Assembly (NCBI GenBank): GCA_947561715.1
Contig: OX387205.1
Location: 9,615,001-9,679,000, forward strand
From: Ascidia mentula
Taxonomy: Eukaryota; Chordata; Ascidiacea; Phlebobranchia; Ascidiidae
Reading direction: 5' to 3'
DNA: 64,000 nt
Every line of letters starts with the position of its first letter. Position 1 is the stretch's first letter. The translations under genes and the position numbers were made by a program. Shown in pieces: positions 46,901 to 60,800 of this stretch. The notes below the pieces were generated by a model, which searched no databases, was not told the DNA's origin, and saw only the letters and a list, made by a program, of their open reading frames with translations.

Positions 46901-49900
46901 GAAACATGATGGCGGTTTGATAGCGTTGTGAATTAAATACATAAATAAGTGGTTTAAGTAGAAGTGGATGAAACGTTGCTTATAAAACCCCAATGCCCTT
47001 GTCTTGTGTTCGTTGAGCGCTGTTACAGTGACGCATGTGGACAGACGTTATGTTAAATCGTCACAACAATTGCGCTGTTTGTCATACAGTAATTAGTGAC
47101 AGGACCGTGTCTGACTCAAAGCCACTGCTCATCGTCCGTGATTCGGCGCCCTGGCTTTTGTTTTACTCGAACGAAACTTGGCACAAGCGATCTGATGTCT
47201 GTAACGATACACCCCGACGGAGTTAGCAACGTTGTTCTCAGAAGCCGGACCTCTTTGTTGGAACGGCTCAGTAGCTGGCGACGCACCGACGATGCGAAAA
47301 TTGCCTTTTGTGCCCCTTGGGTAACGCCGACGGCTTGTAACTGTAACTACTGCTTGCCGAGACTTGAAGCTTAATTGAACGATGATAAGACGACCCCCCT
47401 TTCGTTACCGTCATCGTTAGACTTTGCGTTGACTGATCGTTGTAACGATTTAGCATGTAACCTTCCCTGTCATTGCAGCATGTTGCAAAATTTTTCCTTT
47501 TGGTCAAGTCCGTTTTTGTGAGAAATCGCGTTCAAATGGGAGAAGCAATGAACGTACCCAACATCACATATCATTTCACCTAAACTACAGAATTGGACAT
47601 GATTTGGACAAACAAAGCACGCTAAGTAACATTGAACGTACTAAAGCGTTAATTGTGTATCAAATGCAATGTCCAACAAATTAGTGTCAACTTCTTGTAC
47701 AGGGCCTCGCGCTAACAAACCGATATTAACATTGGATTAGCGCACAGACAGTGCCAAATGCGTATCGTTTCCTAACTCCCCAAGGTCTGAAGTCCCGCAA
47801 ATCCTTACGTGTTTAGCCTGTGTGAGTGAGTAGGGAATGACATTGAAACATGTCTTGATGTCCTTTAGTTTCCCTTGCAGCTGCGATCGCGGTTTGTGTC
47901 CCAGAGAAGCCACGCCAAGCCTTCAGCTTATCTGATACTCCGGATTAGGCGTCGACAATTATGAGTCGCCTTTGACGCGTTGACAAGCCCTTCTGTGTGA
48001 GGGTGTAATGGGCCTGTCGCCGACGGTCATTCATCACGTTACTGTGGTGTTGTAATGTCTTTCAATTGTCTTTAACAGTAATTTAATTAAACAAGCCTAG
48101 TTTTGTATACCTCCAAATTTATTTAACGAGAGTGAACACCGTTTGTGACTCACATGAGTTTGACTTATTCTCTAGACGCCGTTTAAGAAAAACGTCCGAA
48201 AAGCCCATACTTTTGGTCAAAGTTGCTTCTTTCGTTGTTTTAACGCAATGGCGACGGTTTTATACGGCTTTTATGGGGGTTGTATTGATAATTCATCCCG
48301 TATACGTCCATTTACATGGAAACGTAATGATCATGACGAAGCAAGATAATTTGTTTCTGTACTTGATGCGAATCTACTCAGTCCTTGGCATTGAAAGGAC
48401 AGTCCCAACTGTCTAAAAACAGTAACAGCAACATTTCTAAATGTCAAATTAATTCCTGTCTTAGGCAGTGTGGGAACAGATACGTAGTCGATCAAATTGT
48501 TTCGCTTGCCAGTTTTCGGCTTACGGTGTATGTACCGAACTAGATTATGCGGTCTCTGTTTGCGTCAATGGCATTCAAGTCTTTCAGCTTCTTACGAATC
48601 GCTCGCCCACCGTATACATACACCGTAATTAAAAGAACCACTTTCGCTCGACCGATCCACCTTTTGTGCGCACGCTTTTACCGCAAAATGATGCGGATAC
48701 GTATCCAGCATATATTTAAGGTCTTTCCGTATAGTTTTTCAATACGTAGCCCTCTGCATACCGTCATGGTTTGAAACTGCCCATGACGGAAATGTTTTTG
48801 CGAAAATGCTGGAACGGTCGAAGCATTGCCTTCGCTATGGCTTGTGAACGGCAGCAGTTATGCCCATGGGAAGCTGGGATATTGATAATTGCTGGCAGGG
48901 CTCATGTAGTGTGTGCACTGATTGGCATTTACCAGCTGAATGTCAAGCATTTTAAGTGGTCCCTGTCGGCGTGTTACTGCCTTCAGATCCATTTTCTTCC
49001 TCGTGTCTATAACGAACAAACTATGGTCTGATTAGTTCTTTAATACAGCTTTTGTGGTGGAATTAATGTAAATAACGACCCGCTCGTAATGTGATTAATA
49101 AAGTTTGGTTGGCGAACATAAAATAAATGTAAAGATGAAATGCTTAAATTGAAAATTACATGCAGTATGTATGTGTTATGCGGAATATGATTAAAACGTT
49201 TACTTTTGATATATCCGCGCGATGGTGCATGCAAAATGCATTTAAACTAAGCCATTGCGGTTTGCAACTCTATCCATTTTCTTGTTTTGCTACCCCTATC
49301 TCTAATTTAATCGCCGGTATGAACAATACAGTACTGGTGCGTGTATGTAAACTCCATGGCGCGACTTCGGGCCCCGGGGGCAATTTCAGCCCGTCCGTGA
49401 ACCGTCTGGGACCTTTCAGCCAATGTATCGCACGATTACTAACCATTGTCTTCAATCCAGTTAATCGCCTTCCAGTGTACAACAGTCAAATATCAGCGCC
49501 ATTGTGTGGTAAATAGGTAATTCACAAAGGGGAGCTTTCCAGTCGTCCCACAATCAGATAATTAAACTTCCAAAATGAGCGCCTTTAGCGTAAACATTGT
49601 GACGTAATAATGGATGATATGGGTAGTGACAATGCGTTGTCCACTTGACCGCTCTCACAGCCACTTGGCATAGTTTACCTGCGCAAAAGCAGAGACTCGC
49701 CACCTACAGCTACCTCTCTTAAGATAATAAACAAACACCAGTTCATCTGTAGGACACATTTCCCACGGATTTGTGTGTGAATTGTAACCATGTACCTCGT
49801 GTTATTGTATTGCTTCATGCAGTTTTATATATTGTTGCTAATTACGACATTATTCGACCTTTGGGTTGGAAGAGCAATGTCGTCCCAAAATGATGCAAAC

Positions 49901-52900
49901 ATATCACCGTTTGCAAACATCTATCGTTGCGCAACGTGCAACCACGATTTGATGCAGATATCGTTTATATCGTTTCCGTTTGCGGAGGATGTTGGTTTGC
50001 AAAGTCACGCGCGCCAGTAGAATACATGCGGTTGCGCTTAGTTACTCGTCTATATAGCGTGTATTGACTGGAATCATGCCTCAGCCGTTCTTCTGGGAAA
50101 GGTTTAACTACCGAGCCAATCATGATTTGGGCACGTGATGATGCATCACTGAGTATGAGTAACTTATGCAACCGCATATAGCGAATATTGCGTTCTCACG
50201 TCATGTGCAGCATTTAACGATGTATGGAGCCGACAACGATGATGTTATATACGACAAACGGACTGCATTGCTGCCTTAAGTAGGGTCGCCTGGGTTTGTG
50301 CGTATTCGTTAGGGTGTCTGCGTGTCACATTCGTCACGTTATGCTAATATGTAATGGTGGTGCAATTTCTCGATTCTTAAATTAGAAGTTTGTGCGTAAA
50401 AACTTGCAAACACTTGTAGTCGAATAAATGCGAAAACAACATTTTGGTGGCATGTGTCACATCAAAAAGATTTCAAGTGATTTAAACTACCATACGATTT
50501 TCTTTTGACCAGAATCTCATTGTCTTGGTGTTTTATAAACTCGCGGCGTACTTATATGTGGTTACTTTTAAATAAACCCTTTCTAATCAAACCTTTATTA
50601 TATTTTAATGGTTTCGGCCATCCATGTATTTAACCCATGGTATATTTCTGTCCATTAGTTTGTACACGAAATTGCCCACCTGTTGGACATTTTAATTGCA
50701 AACTGTCGGAAGCCATCTAAAGTTGAACCTCTTTTAGCATTTGACAAACTTCCCACCCATCCGAATTGTACAACTGTCACCGACCTGTCGACATTTCCTC
50801 ACAAGGCACTTGTTAACGAGATATATCGTGGACTTACAAGACATGTTAGTATTTCTTGCCCCACCACGGTCTGCACCTCCTATCCTCTCAATGCACTGAC
50901 CCGACCCCGTGTTTCACCTCTTGGCCGCTCTATAGGAAATGGGCGGTACTGGTGGGCGAGATTCTAAGTACGTTTATTACCACCTGATGTGTGTTTGTAT
51001 ACGCAGACACACATGCGTAACACGTCCGATGCGATATCTTTTGTGGCTCAGAATTCACGCGATTTTAGTTGAAAAGTGCTTTCCAGGTAGTGTTTGATCA
51101 GGAGCCCCACTTTACGTCCAAACAAGAGGGTCTCTTGAATGGGAGTGGTCAGTTCTCACATAATAAATGCCGTATATATGGCGTCGGCCCAGGCCACAAA
51201 CAGACACATGTCTGTTCTGCCCCAAAAATACATCATAACAACACGTTCGCAAACAAGGTTATCGTCCAAATATGCACATACACATGTAAACATTACTACC
51301 CATTAACCCTGCGAACCTAAACGTTTTCTTGCAAGCATTCTGGGTACTACAATGGCTTGCGGTCAACCAGTGTGTCACAGTTCACCTGGGTTTATACTAT
51401 GTTATTGTGGTGTGTTTTGTTACCGCTCAAGCCTGTTCTATCTAATACGTGTGTTGTGAGACACGCTGCCAGTCCGTAGGGTCAACTTTTCGGTCATTAT
51501 GTTTTTCGGAAATGTTTTCTCGTGGTAAGGTGTTTCCCGTGTTTCGAATGGTGATTTAACACCATGTACATTATAAATTGGCGGGACTGTGTTATAAATC
51601 TTACACAGATATGTCGTAACGTTATTAAACAGTTGATAATACGTTGGTGTTTTGACTTCGAATCAATCACTTAACCTTGTGAACTCTGCTGATTACCACA
51701 CTACGCAATACCAACATATGGGTTTTTCATTCAAAATGTGACATATATATAAATACACGCACATACGTTAGCCATCCTAAGTTACCGCTTAACTGCTCCT
51801 CGATTAGTTCTCGCGTGTTTTTGGGGTCTGCTGCGGACAAACCGTTGAACCGTCAGCAAATACATCCATCAACCCCATCCCCGTCAAATGCCAGCAAATG
51901 CTCACCCGCAGTCTGTAGCCGTGAATAACACTACGAATGTTATCTATAAACGTTTCCAAATCCTGTAACCGCAGCTTGCAGTGTCACATTTAAAATGGCT
52001 GCGTTGGCATAAAACTGTGGTTTGACGTTTCATTGAACCGGTTAAGAAAACACCCACAGTATTTGGGCGTAATGCCAAATTCTGTCTACGCCAATTAAAA
52101 TCTACCGTCTTGTCGCGCCACACCATCTTGCCACGACCCGGGATTGCCACTCTTGTGGTCAGGGCAGTGGTTTTATATTTTAGCCTTGTCGTATCTTATC
52201 GCATACCTGTCGCCGGTTGGGTCATTTGCTTGCATGCAAAGTGGCTAATTTGGCTGGACATGGCACGGCTCCGTGCTACACGCGCCCAAAAAAAATTAGG
52301 CACCCAGCCGGAAGTACGTAGTTCGCCCCGGCGCTCAGTGCAAGCAAGCGGCCACAAATTGTTTACGCGTCGGTGGGGCGCACGGGCAAGAAAAAGGCGA
52401 GTGCGAAAGAAGAGTCAAAGCCGCTACGAGGCGTGAAAAAGGCAAGAGGCATCGAGAGAATGAGAGAGAAAAAGGTGTCAGCTCGCGCCTTCGCTCGAGT
52501 AGCTCGCGGATGATGATGGTTGAAAGAAGTTGGCCACCAAACAGGCAGTTGCTGGCTTGCTGCTGTGAGCGGAGAGTTCTGCGTTGTATAGGTGGCCTTC
52601 TCGTTCAGTCAGGAAATAGGCAATGCTAGCTTCTGTGTTCGGCGCGCCAACTACATGCAGTGCGGTGGCCAAATGCATTGATAAGAGCGGGCGTCGTGTA
52701 ATAAGCCTTGTTTGATTCCCACGTTACCAGCTGTAAATAGACTGGGAATGCACTGTTCAATAGAGCGCCTGTTTGACATAGAGGGCTTTTGAAGCTACAT
52801 GCGGCATCACCCGAAAAGGTTTTAGCTCGATTAGGAAAGCCGGTAAACTATGCCACAGTTGGTAGCAACTGCCAGAAGCTGTCAGTTCATCACGCAGTTT

Positions 52901-53578
52901 TGCTCAGTGTAGATTAACGTTTATACAAAATGTGATTGCTAGACCGCTATTACGCCAGTTCGTTTGCAGGTCAGCTCAGCCCTAGACTCCCGTCGTACTC
53001 TTCTGTGTCTACAGTTTAATGTTTCAGTTAACAAATACCCCCATGCTACAAACCGCCAAAAAAACTCATGTTTCACCTAAATAATTATCGAAAAATAGAA
53101 CAGGTTGTTGCGGTCACGTTGTTTACCAGTTTTTGCCCAAACTGTGGGAAAAGCTGCTCTAGTTATCAACTGGCCACACCCCCAACAACTCTTACTACTG
53201 TTCTGCTAGGGTGCCATAAATTGGGCATTATTTAGGAGTGGTGTCAGGTGTAGTCGAAATTGAGCCAAGCTCGTTTTTCAGCCGTCGAATGCGCTTTCAG
53301 TAAGTTTGTGACATTAAAATTGCATGCGCTGCGTGTCGCCGCATTTCAAGTTACAGTCATTCGCGCCAGGTCTTTTAATTCCAATTACCGAGCTCTTTTC
53401 ATTTCTCCACAGTTAAACAAAGAGTCTTGAGACGCTACTGTAGCCCTGAAACTTGTTACCCTTTGATCAAAGTTGGTAAAATCGCGCCTTTTCCAGCGCG
53501 AGCCACTGTCTTGCCTCCCTAAGAATCTGACAAAAGCGCGCATCTTTGTGTGACCCGAAAGAATACTAGTCTGCAACA
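43921..53578. other. RAR intron, part 2, and region upstream of form B
   Basis: No exons recognised. CpG-rich patches occur near 44 kb and 52.3-52.5 kb; the latter (GAGAGAATGAGAGAGAAAAA area) looks like leader-type purine-rich sequence and may belong to a promoter or 5' leader of form B. I see no clear TATA or initiator pair there. The small perfect hairpin ACTGCAC-TC-GTGCAGT lies near 44285. Confidence 0.45.
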
Positions 53579-53810
53579 ATGTCAATGGAATTTCAGCAGC
53601 AATGGCGCAACTGTATGAACGGCATCTTGATGGACATCTTTACCCCAACTACCTCCACCATGTGTGGCCCACCGGTTAACCACGGGATGGGTTGTATGTA
53701 TAGTGGCATGCAATCAATGGATTCGCCACCACCGCTTCATAATCTCAGCCTGAACCCGCAGAACAACTACCATCACAACCAGTACTACCAATGGGAAAAC
53801 AACCAGAGAT
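53579..53810 (+). CDS. RAR: Retinoic acid receptor, alternative first coding exon (form B)
   Basis: The ATG at 53579 opens 77 codons and one base, ending AGAGAT|GTACGT (phase 1). It starts MSMEFQQQWRNCMNGILMDI and continues Met/Asn/Pro-rich to QYYQWENNQR. It is a short disordered N-terminal segment, about the length of the A region in vertebrate RARs. Its phase fits the shared exon at 57656, 3.8 kb downstream. Two mutually exclusive N-termini on a common receptor body, from two promoters, is the known design of vertebrate RAR genes (for example RARA1 and RARA2). The start is the first ATG; a second Met lies two codons on. The upstream acceptor-like TACTAG is weak. Confidence 0.75.
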
Positions 53811-56800
53811 GTACGTAGTTCAGTCATTGGCGTTCTGGTGTTTCGTAACCTGGGTCTTTAACGCAGTAGTTCAAGACGTGCTGGTAAACCGTTTTGGGAC
53901 GAAATTGTCGCCATTCGTTTGTTTACACACCTGTGTAAAATTGCGACCTCGTCTTAAACGCCTGCATCTATATCTAGTAGTGATAGGGTACCAATTTAGG
54001 GGTCGGCGCTCCTTGGGCGGTGGCGTGATTGTGATTGCCTTGAGCTCCCAAACAAACCGCACGAATTGTTTACTGCTGTTGCGGCGGACGATGTGCAGTC
54101 TAATCGCACAAACTGTTTGCTTTGCTTCTCTCGCCTATTGCGCTTCTGATTCCCCGCGGCGAAATCAAGAGCCCGCGGTCATCATTGCTTGGTGTCATGA
54201 CTCCAACGCCGCGGACTGCCACTGCGCCCAGAAATAATGTAATTGCGCTGTTTTGGTGTTGTTCACTTGGTATCTTTAGAAACCAGCTTTTGCTGTGTAT
54301 ATTTTAGGCAACACAAAACTAACGTTTTTAATACGTTATTGGGATGGAATGAATTTTGCAAAAAATTTTGAAATATTTGTTTTGGAATTGCTCACCCCGT
54401 ACTGTATGTTTGGGTATGGGAATTAAACCGTTTAATGTATCACTAAAACGCAGACTTCTTGGTGGGCACAAACCTATACATTGAGATTGTGAAGAGTCGC
54501 TTAACGTCAAAACCGCATTGTCAGCTTGTCCATGACAGGCGATTTGTCTCAACATACTGTAGCTCGTTAGACGAGCTTAACACAGATTGCTTGCCTTGCT
54601 TCCAGTCACAAGCCCTAGTGTCTGTGGGGAATGGGTTTAAATACCTAAGGGAGGCGAACAAAATCACTTGGCGACGTTTTGCCATTGCTAAGCGCGTTCA
54701 ACAGCCTCTGTGTTAATGCAACGTCCCTCCTTCGCGTGCTTATTTATAGAATAAAGGAACTCGCTCCACTTAGGCCAGTTTCCAGGTTAGAAAACTACAA
54801 ATGTTTTCGGTTGCCCTGCCGTCGGATCGTGGCTTTTATCCGTGTCCAAAACTCCTTAACCACGCGCACAACGGACCGCGTTCGCATTTCCCACCGGCCA
54901 TTCAGTGAACTGGTCACATGCTTTTCACATTGTCCGTTGTATGACCCGAATCTATGGGAACTTTAAGTAAACTATATTTACCGGTTTCGCAGAGTCGTGT
55001 GCAAATACTAGGGGTGCTATCTAAACCTCAACAGTTCCTCTTCATCCGCAACCGAGCGTAGAACACACTAGCCTAGAACACGACTGTTGTGGTTTATCGG
55101 CCTATTTAAAACGTTAAGGTCAATTGCTCATGTAAGACCGACATGGACAACTTGTTCCTTTAAATCTTAGCGCGCGTATGTGCTTTTGCGCACTGCAGTA
55201 TTAATCTACGAGAGCGTAATTTAAAGGTTATTTAACGTGTGTGTGCGGGCTTTGTAATATGCGAGTGTTCGTAGTGGTAAACACAGCGCGTTGCCATCAA
55301 TCATGAATCGTCGACTGGCACAGTACACGAAGCAACAGTGCGACGTAGAAACCGTCCCGATGTCCAGCTATATTGGTCGCCCAGTGAGCACGCACTGGCA
55401 GCTCGCCTTGTTTCGACAGACTGGGACGCTTGTCACGGTGCATGCGTTACCCAATTGGGCGCAATCATGCAGTCAGAGCAGACTGCTTCAAAGGCCCAGT
55501 ACTTGCACGCATTTCTGGGCTGGAGGCGGACTTCTTGACGGCGGGTGCGTATGACGAATAAGTTTCCTCTGCGAATTCCTGCCAGGGTATTTATAGCTTT
55601 TTGCTGCGCAAACAGATGCAAGGTTGCCGACAACAAGATACCTATCTTTGTATCTACCGCTTGCCCTTAAAAAAATAAGGTTTTCACTTTTTCACTTTAC
55701 CAGTTTCGACAACAAATACCGCGGGTACTGGCGCGCCATCAGTTGTAATCAACTTGTCAAACGTTTTCTGGTGGAAAGAGTTTCAACGCACGAATTTCCA
55801 CGTCGGTAGGCATTGCCTTGCCCTTTGTATGTGTGGTTGAAGCGTTGACGAAGCATTTTTCAACCTTGTTTCAGTGCGAAGTCACGCGCTGTCGAACAAG
55901 CTCGCAAAAAGCAGTCGTCCCGTAGCTGAACCTTGTCCTCAAGCAGTTTCCGTTTTATATGTTTGTCCAACGCATCTTTACAAACACTTGCAAATTCCGC
56001 GACCTGCATACCAACACGGAATCGTACCTCAAATAAAATATATGCGCGCTGTGCTTGGAGATATTGGAGATGGAATAGCTGCCAGAGGGCAGTTGTTCAG
56101 GCCTGTAATGTGTATGTACAACAACCACAGCGGTTCAGTGCCTTTGAATGATTAACGAGCATTTTGAGCTAGTCGCTTGGGCAGTAAACATGCCTCAATC
56201 AGTCGACCGCATATAGTCCAGCAGCCTGTCGTCGCGTGTACGCAATTAGGTCGGGGACCATAAATTTCACGGCCCATTTGCCCTCGTAAGTTGTTTTACT
56301 TGATGGCAACTGGAAACAGATTGATAACTCAATTAACCGCCTTTCCACACTTCTGTCGAAATTTCTTTAGATCGAAAACTGGCATACTTATAATCTTAGT
56401 TGTCATAAAATGCAAGCCTATCAATGCAAATGTGTATTTTGTTGTTTGTTGCCTGTACAATGATAGTATCCACCTTTTCTATTGCCGGATAGGTGGAATT
56501 TGTGAAGCCACGATTTGTTTATCGTTCATTCCTGCTGTGTGAACGTGTTTACCTGGAATATAGTCACCAACCGGCACCATCGGATCTTGTAATTTGCCAA
56601 ACCAGTCACAGGTTACCATCGTGACCTACGGTTTACGTTTATAAACTGCACACATCCGACGTGCATTTCCAGCAGTACAACCTCTGTCACTTGGTATTCA
56701 CTTCACTGCCCACTCACTTAACTTGTTGTTGTTGTTATGTTTTAACCCAGAAAGCGCGGCATGCCCAGTCGTTTCAAGAGGTTCCTGACGCACGAACCTC

Positions 56801-57655
56801 GGTTTTTACACAACTTCAGCCTCTCCGCCGTTTTGTCGTTTGAGTGACACTCGATCGCTGGAGAATGCTCGTTTGCACCCCTCCACGTTTTGCACCTACC
56901 GCTATTCTCTGTAATGCTTCTTTCAAAGGGACTTGTAGTACTCGTTAATGTACATTCTTTCTGCAATGCGTGCCAGTACTTGTTGGCTCATGACCGTGTA
57001 AAGGAGATAGGTGCGCGCCACTATACCAGACTTGCACCATTCCGTCGTGTTAAAGACGGTTTGTCTAATTGTTGCTGTTATGGGGCTGGATTATAGTGGA
57101 ATCCTGTCGTAATCCACTCCAGTCGTTTCTACGTCTAAAACTAGGCTCTGAATCGACGCCGGTGCTCTTGAGTGATCTGGCGCGTCCATCAGGGCCTTCA
57201 ATCGCTGTCGTGCGACTGGCCGCCAAATAAGCCCCTAACTCACCACTTGACAAACTCGCGCATCGCACCTTTTCATGATGGGAATGCCTCTTAGCACTCA
57301 CTTATGTGTCCGATCGCGGCCCTCGAATACACGCCACCGTTTTGCGGGATGCGAAATCAATAGGAACGTGCCTAAAAGTCCTATCTCTGCTCAGTAGGAG
57401 CAAGAGCTTTTAATCTGCGTTGTTTGAACTTTTTTTCAATTGTAACGGATTTTTGCGGATATTGTGGCTTACCCCTTAAAATTCGTATAATCTGCAATAC
57501 CTTTGAGGTCCTTTAATGCCAATGCCGGTGAACCAGTTTTTATACAAGAACATTTCGCCACACCAAAAATCCAATCCCAAAGTTTCTTACTCAAAAAAAA
57601 AGTATTTTTTTCAACAAATTTTGTATTTCTGCAACGAAGCATTTTTTACTCGCAG
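53811..57655. other. RAR intron between form B exon and shared exon
   Basis: Intron of 3845 bp. The 148-codon frame at 53791-54237 overlaps the donor and reads through it in another frame; I treat it as chance. No repeats or RNA genes seen. Confidence 0.55.
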
Positions 57656-57849
57656 CATCTCCAGATAGCGTTGGATTGTCGTCGACTGGCAGCAGCTACT
57701 CCGGGTCGGAATCGGAGGGTTTGGGCCACATGGCCCAGTCGTGCCCTCCGTCTCCACCTCCACCACCACGAACCTACAAACCTTGTTTTGTGTGCGGCGA
57801 CAAATCGTCCGGATATCACTATGGCGTGGCATCTTGCGAAGGCTGCAAG
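57656..57849 (+). CDS. RAR: RAR shared exon: end of A/B region and first zinc finger
   Basis: Acceptor TTTTTACTCGCAG at 57655, donor TGCAAG|GTAAGG at 57849; phase 1 in, phase 0 out. The exon reads [20 protein letters not shown], then [20 protein letters not shown] and the rest of the first C4 finger, ending CEGCK. The [17 protein letters not shown] block is diagnostic for RAR. The Ser in PPSPPP corresponds to the CDK7 site of human RARA (Ser77) in the proline-rich motif. The P-box (CEGCKG across the junction) is the RAR type that reads AGGTCA. Differences from human are GDK for QDK and ASC for SAC. The exon break after CEGCK is the usual site in this family. A preceding phase-1 exon (A2, B or possibly U5) must supply the first base of the junction codon. 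Confidence 0.95.
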
Positions 57850-60800
57850 GTAAGGACAATTTCTGTCGTGTGTTTGATTTGTTTTACCAGACAGTAAAAC
57901 CTGCAAAAAATTAGGGTGTATATGTTTTAGAATAGTGGTTGCTATACTTTATTCTAGGTGTAATCGGTTTTACCTTCATATCAAGGCTTATTTTCGTGTT
58001 TACTTGAGTAATTTGAAGTCATGCAGATCCTCGAAGCTTTGCGTTGTATATTGTTTCTATGTTTGTATATTGTAAGATAAGGCGATTGTTTGTACAGCTA
58101 GGTTTTAAGCATGCCTTATAGGGTCCCCATTACACATCGATTAATTCACCCAGTGAATGATGTCTCAAAGCATTACCGGCACTCTCGATTCATCAACCAC
58201 TTTCCCGGTGTCATATTTAAAGACATGGTTGACGCGCTGTTGCTCATTCTCGTGCTTAACGTTTTTAACCATGCTCGCGCTGCAGAAGCGCGCGCGATTG
58301 ACGCGATCTCACGCGCAGCGCGACTATCGCCAAATTGATATATTGATGAGCCTGGCCTGGTGCATGAGTTATGACGCGTTAATTGGCGCATCTACAACAA
58401 CAAGTGACGTAACCCTCGCTGACGCGTTCTGTCATCATTGTCAGTGGGGCGGAATCTCGGTTTTTGGTCTTTAATCGGTCCCTGCCACAATGGAACGCTC
58501 TAACCTACTTCTTATAATACTGGTCTTTCAAGGCGTCGCGTTTGACCAAACCCGCTGTGCTCGCTTTCACATCGCGCCAGCTCAGCCCAGGGGGGCAAGA
58601 ATCGTTCGGCATTGTTGTCCTAATACGCCAATAAAAGCCATTTCCGCTGAGTTAATAACGTATTTTCCGCCCGTCACCGCTCCCTGACTACTGCCTTTGA
58701 TTTACTGACAAGTATTAGATTTAGAAATAGTTAATACCAGCTGGGATTGGTGGTGGCAAATCTAGCAACCGTATTCGAGTTGTTTTTGCAAATATAACTG
58801 TTGGTTCAACGCTCCGGTTCGACTTTCACTGCCGTTGCCCAGAGCTTGTGAAGTTGGCTGTGTCCCAAGGGGCCATACTAATTTGCGATGACTAACGGGC
58901 GTTATTGGATGGTACACAAGCCTGTAGCGGTCTGCGTTTGTCCCTTTTGCACTCATTAATTTATAAATGTTTTTTGTTCTAATCGTGTTCACAAATATTT
59001 CGTTTTACATTACGTTTTATGGTGAATGTATTTGGTCATTTGTTTAATCCGAAATTCAAAATGTTGGTCTATCAAGAAATACACAAAAGAAATTCCTCAA
59101 ATTTTTGGGATTGTTTTCGTTGCGACCAAAATTCAAGAGTCCCAAATTTAAAACAACGCTCAAAGAGAAATCCAAAACCTTGAATGATAGACGGAACCGA
59201 ATTCTCACCAAAAATATCGAACATGATCAGTGGATCGCAGCCAAAATCAGCGGATAACAGTATGCGCGGCACGGAGCAATTTTGGCAAAAACTGATTTTA
59301 ATGAAGGCAAGCGGCCGCCACCCTTGATGCCAAATGATGGATGACCACTCGTCTTCGTCTCCCAGCATGTCTTTCAAACCGCTTCGAGTACGTTGAACCA
59401 CGATCAGACTCGCCTGTCAGTCTGTTTTGACAGGGTGTCCGTTCTGTTTTCAGAGCCCCCCGAAGTTGTAGACTGGTTTGATGGCTTGGGTTTGTCACAT
59501 TCAGACAACAGGGCGATTGTCAAAAAAATGGTAAATTCGAAAAGAATAACCAGGGGAAGGGTATACTTCTTTATGTCCCTTATTTGGTTTTGTCGAACGG
59601 AATTTAGTGGTTTTATTGAAAATCATGGTAACCCAGTTCTTTGCGTATTAACAAATACCGAAAACGTAAACCAGATATAACACTGTCACATATAACCGGT
59701 TTTCCCAGTTTTCTAGTACAGAGTGTAAGCTTCTGAATAGTTGCAATCACTACCCATGGCTTTCTCGCCATTTTCACCTGTTAGTTAAAGCACGTAAATT
59801 CTCAAAACCATCCTAAAAGGATTAGTTTACTGTCGCAATAATGGGAGAAATAAGTCAAGCCCGTGTCACGTTCCTTTGGGTTCCTTTTTGTTGTTGTTCG
59901 TCGAGTGATCATGACGTCATGCTCGCTGGCGCCGCTTGGCGTCAAAACGCTTTAATCGCGTCACGCTCCAAATCCTTGAGCGTCCGCATTTTTGTGCGGG
60001 GTTGATAGCCTTGAGATCGCCGGTACCCCGTTTACTGTGCGAACACAACAACAGCTCCATGACATCAATCAACCCTGGATGACAAACTTACGAGAAGATA
60101 CGATATTAGGATGACGCGTAGACGACATTCCGTCATTTTGTTGATAAACATGTGACCCGGGGTACAGAGCCAGCAAATAATTCAAGTTGGTGATATTTTA
60201 ATACTTGGCGTGCCAGAAACACAGACTTGCAAACGGAGTGACATGCGTCAATAGCTTTTCTAGTGTTTTCTGCTGCGCAGTCATTCACTTGAAACAACAG
60301 AACATGTCAGGTTCTGTCAGCTTCCATCAGCTCCCATCAGCTCCCATCAGCAATCCGTTCCTACTGAATGCATAAAATTTGTTTTTTCGGTAAACGAGGC
60401 GAAATGCTGCCCAGCTCATTTTTCGGTTAGTTGACCCCAGTCGGTACGTTTGGTTGCAATAACAACACGGTCTTGTTTGCGAGCTCCGCGCCCGCAGGGT
60501 TTCGGATTTCCAGCTCCCCCTGCTCCTGGTATGGGTTGGCTGTCATTCTATAGCTGAAGGTCGTGCGGTATAGGAATGGTTCCATTTTTTTGTAACATTC
60601 TCCCTCACACATTTATCACATGGATTTTTAATGCGGTGAAATGTATGTCATCTTAATGACTCGAATATTTCGTTTATAGACTACACAGGGCGTGTTTGAC
60701 AACCTTACTTTGTGAGTTTTTGACCTATCATCGAATGTCACATTTAGATTATCATCAATGCGTGGTCACAGCTGATGATATAACCTAAACCAGTTACGCG

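Noticed and set aside
53791..54237. 148-codon open frame overlapping the form B exon
   Set aside because: It reads through the phase-1 donor of exon B in another frame and has no domain; it is most likely intron sequence.
59072..59401. 109-codon open frame on -, inside the RAR zinc finger intron
   Set aside because: Considered as a nested gene or transposon piece, but no family blocks, inverted repeats or splice sites support it.
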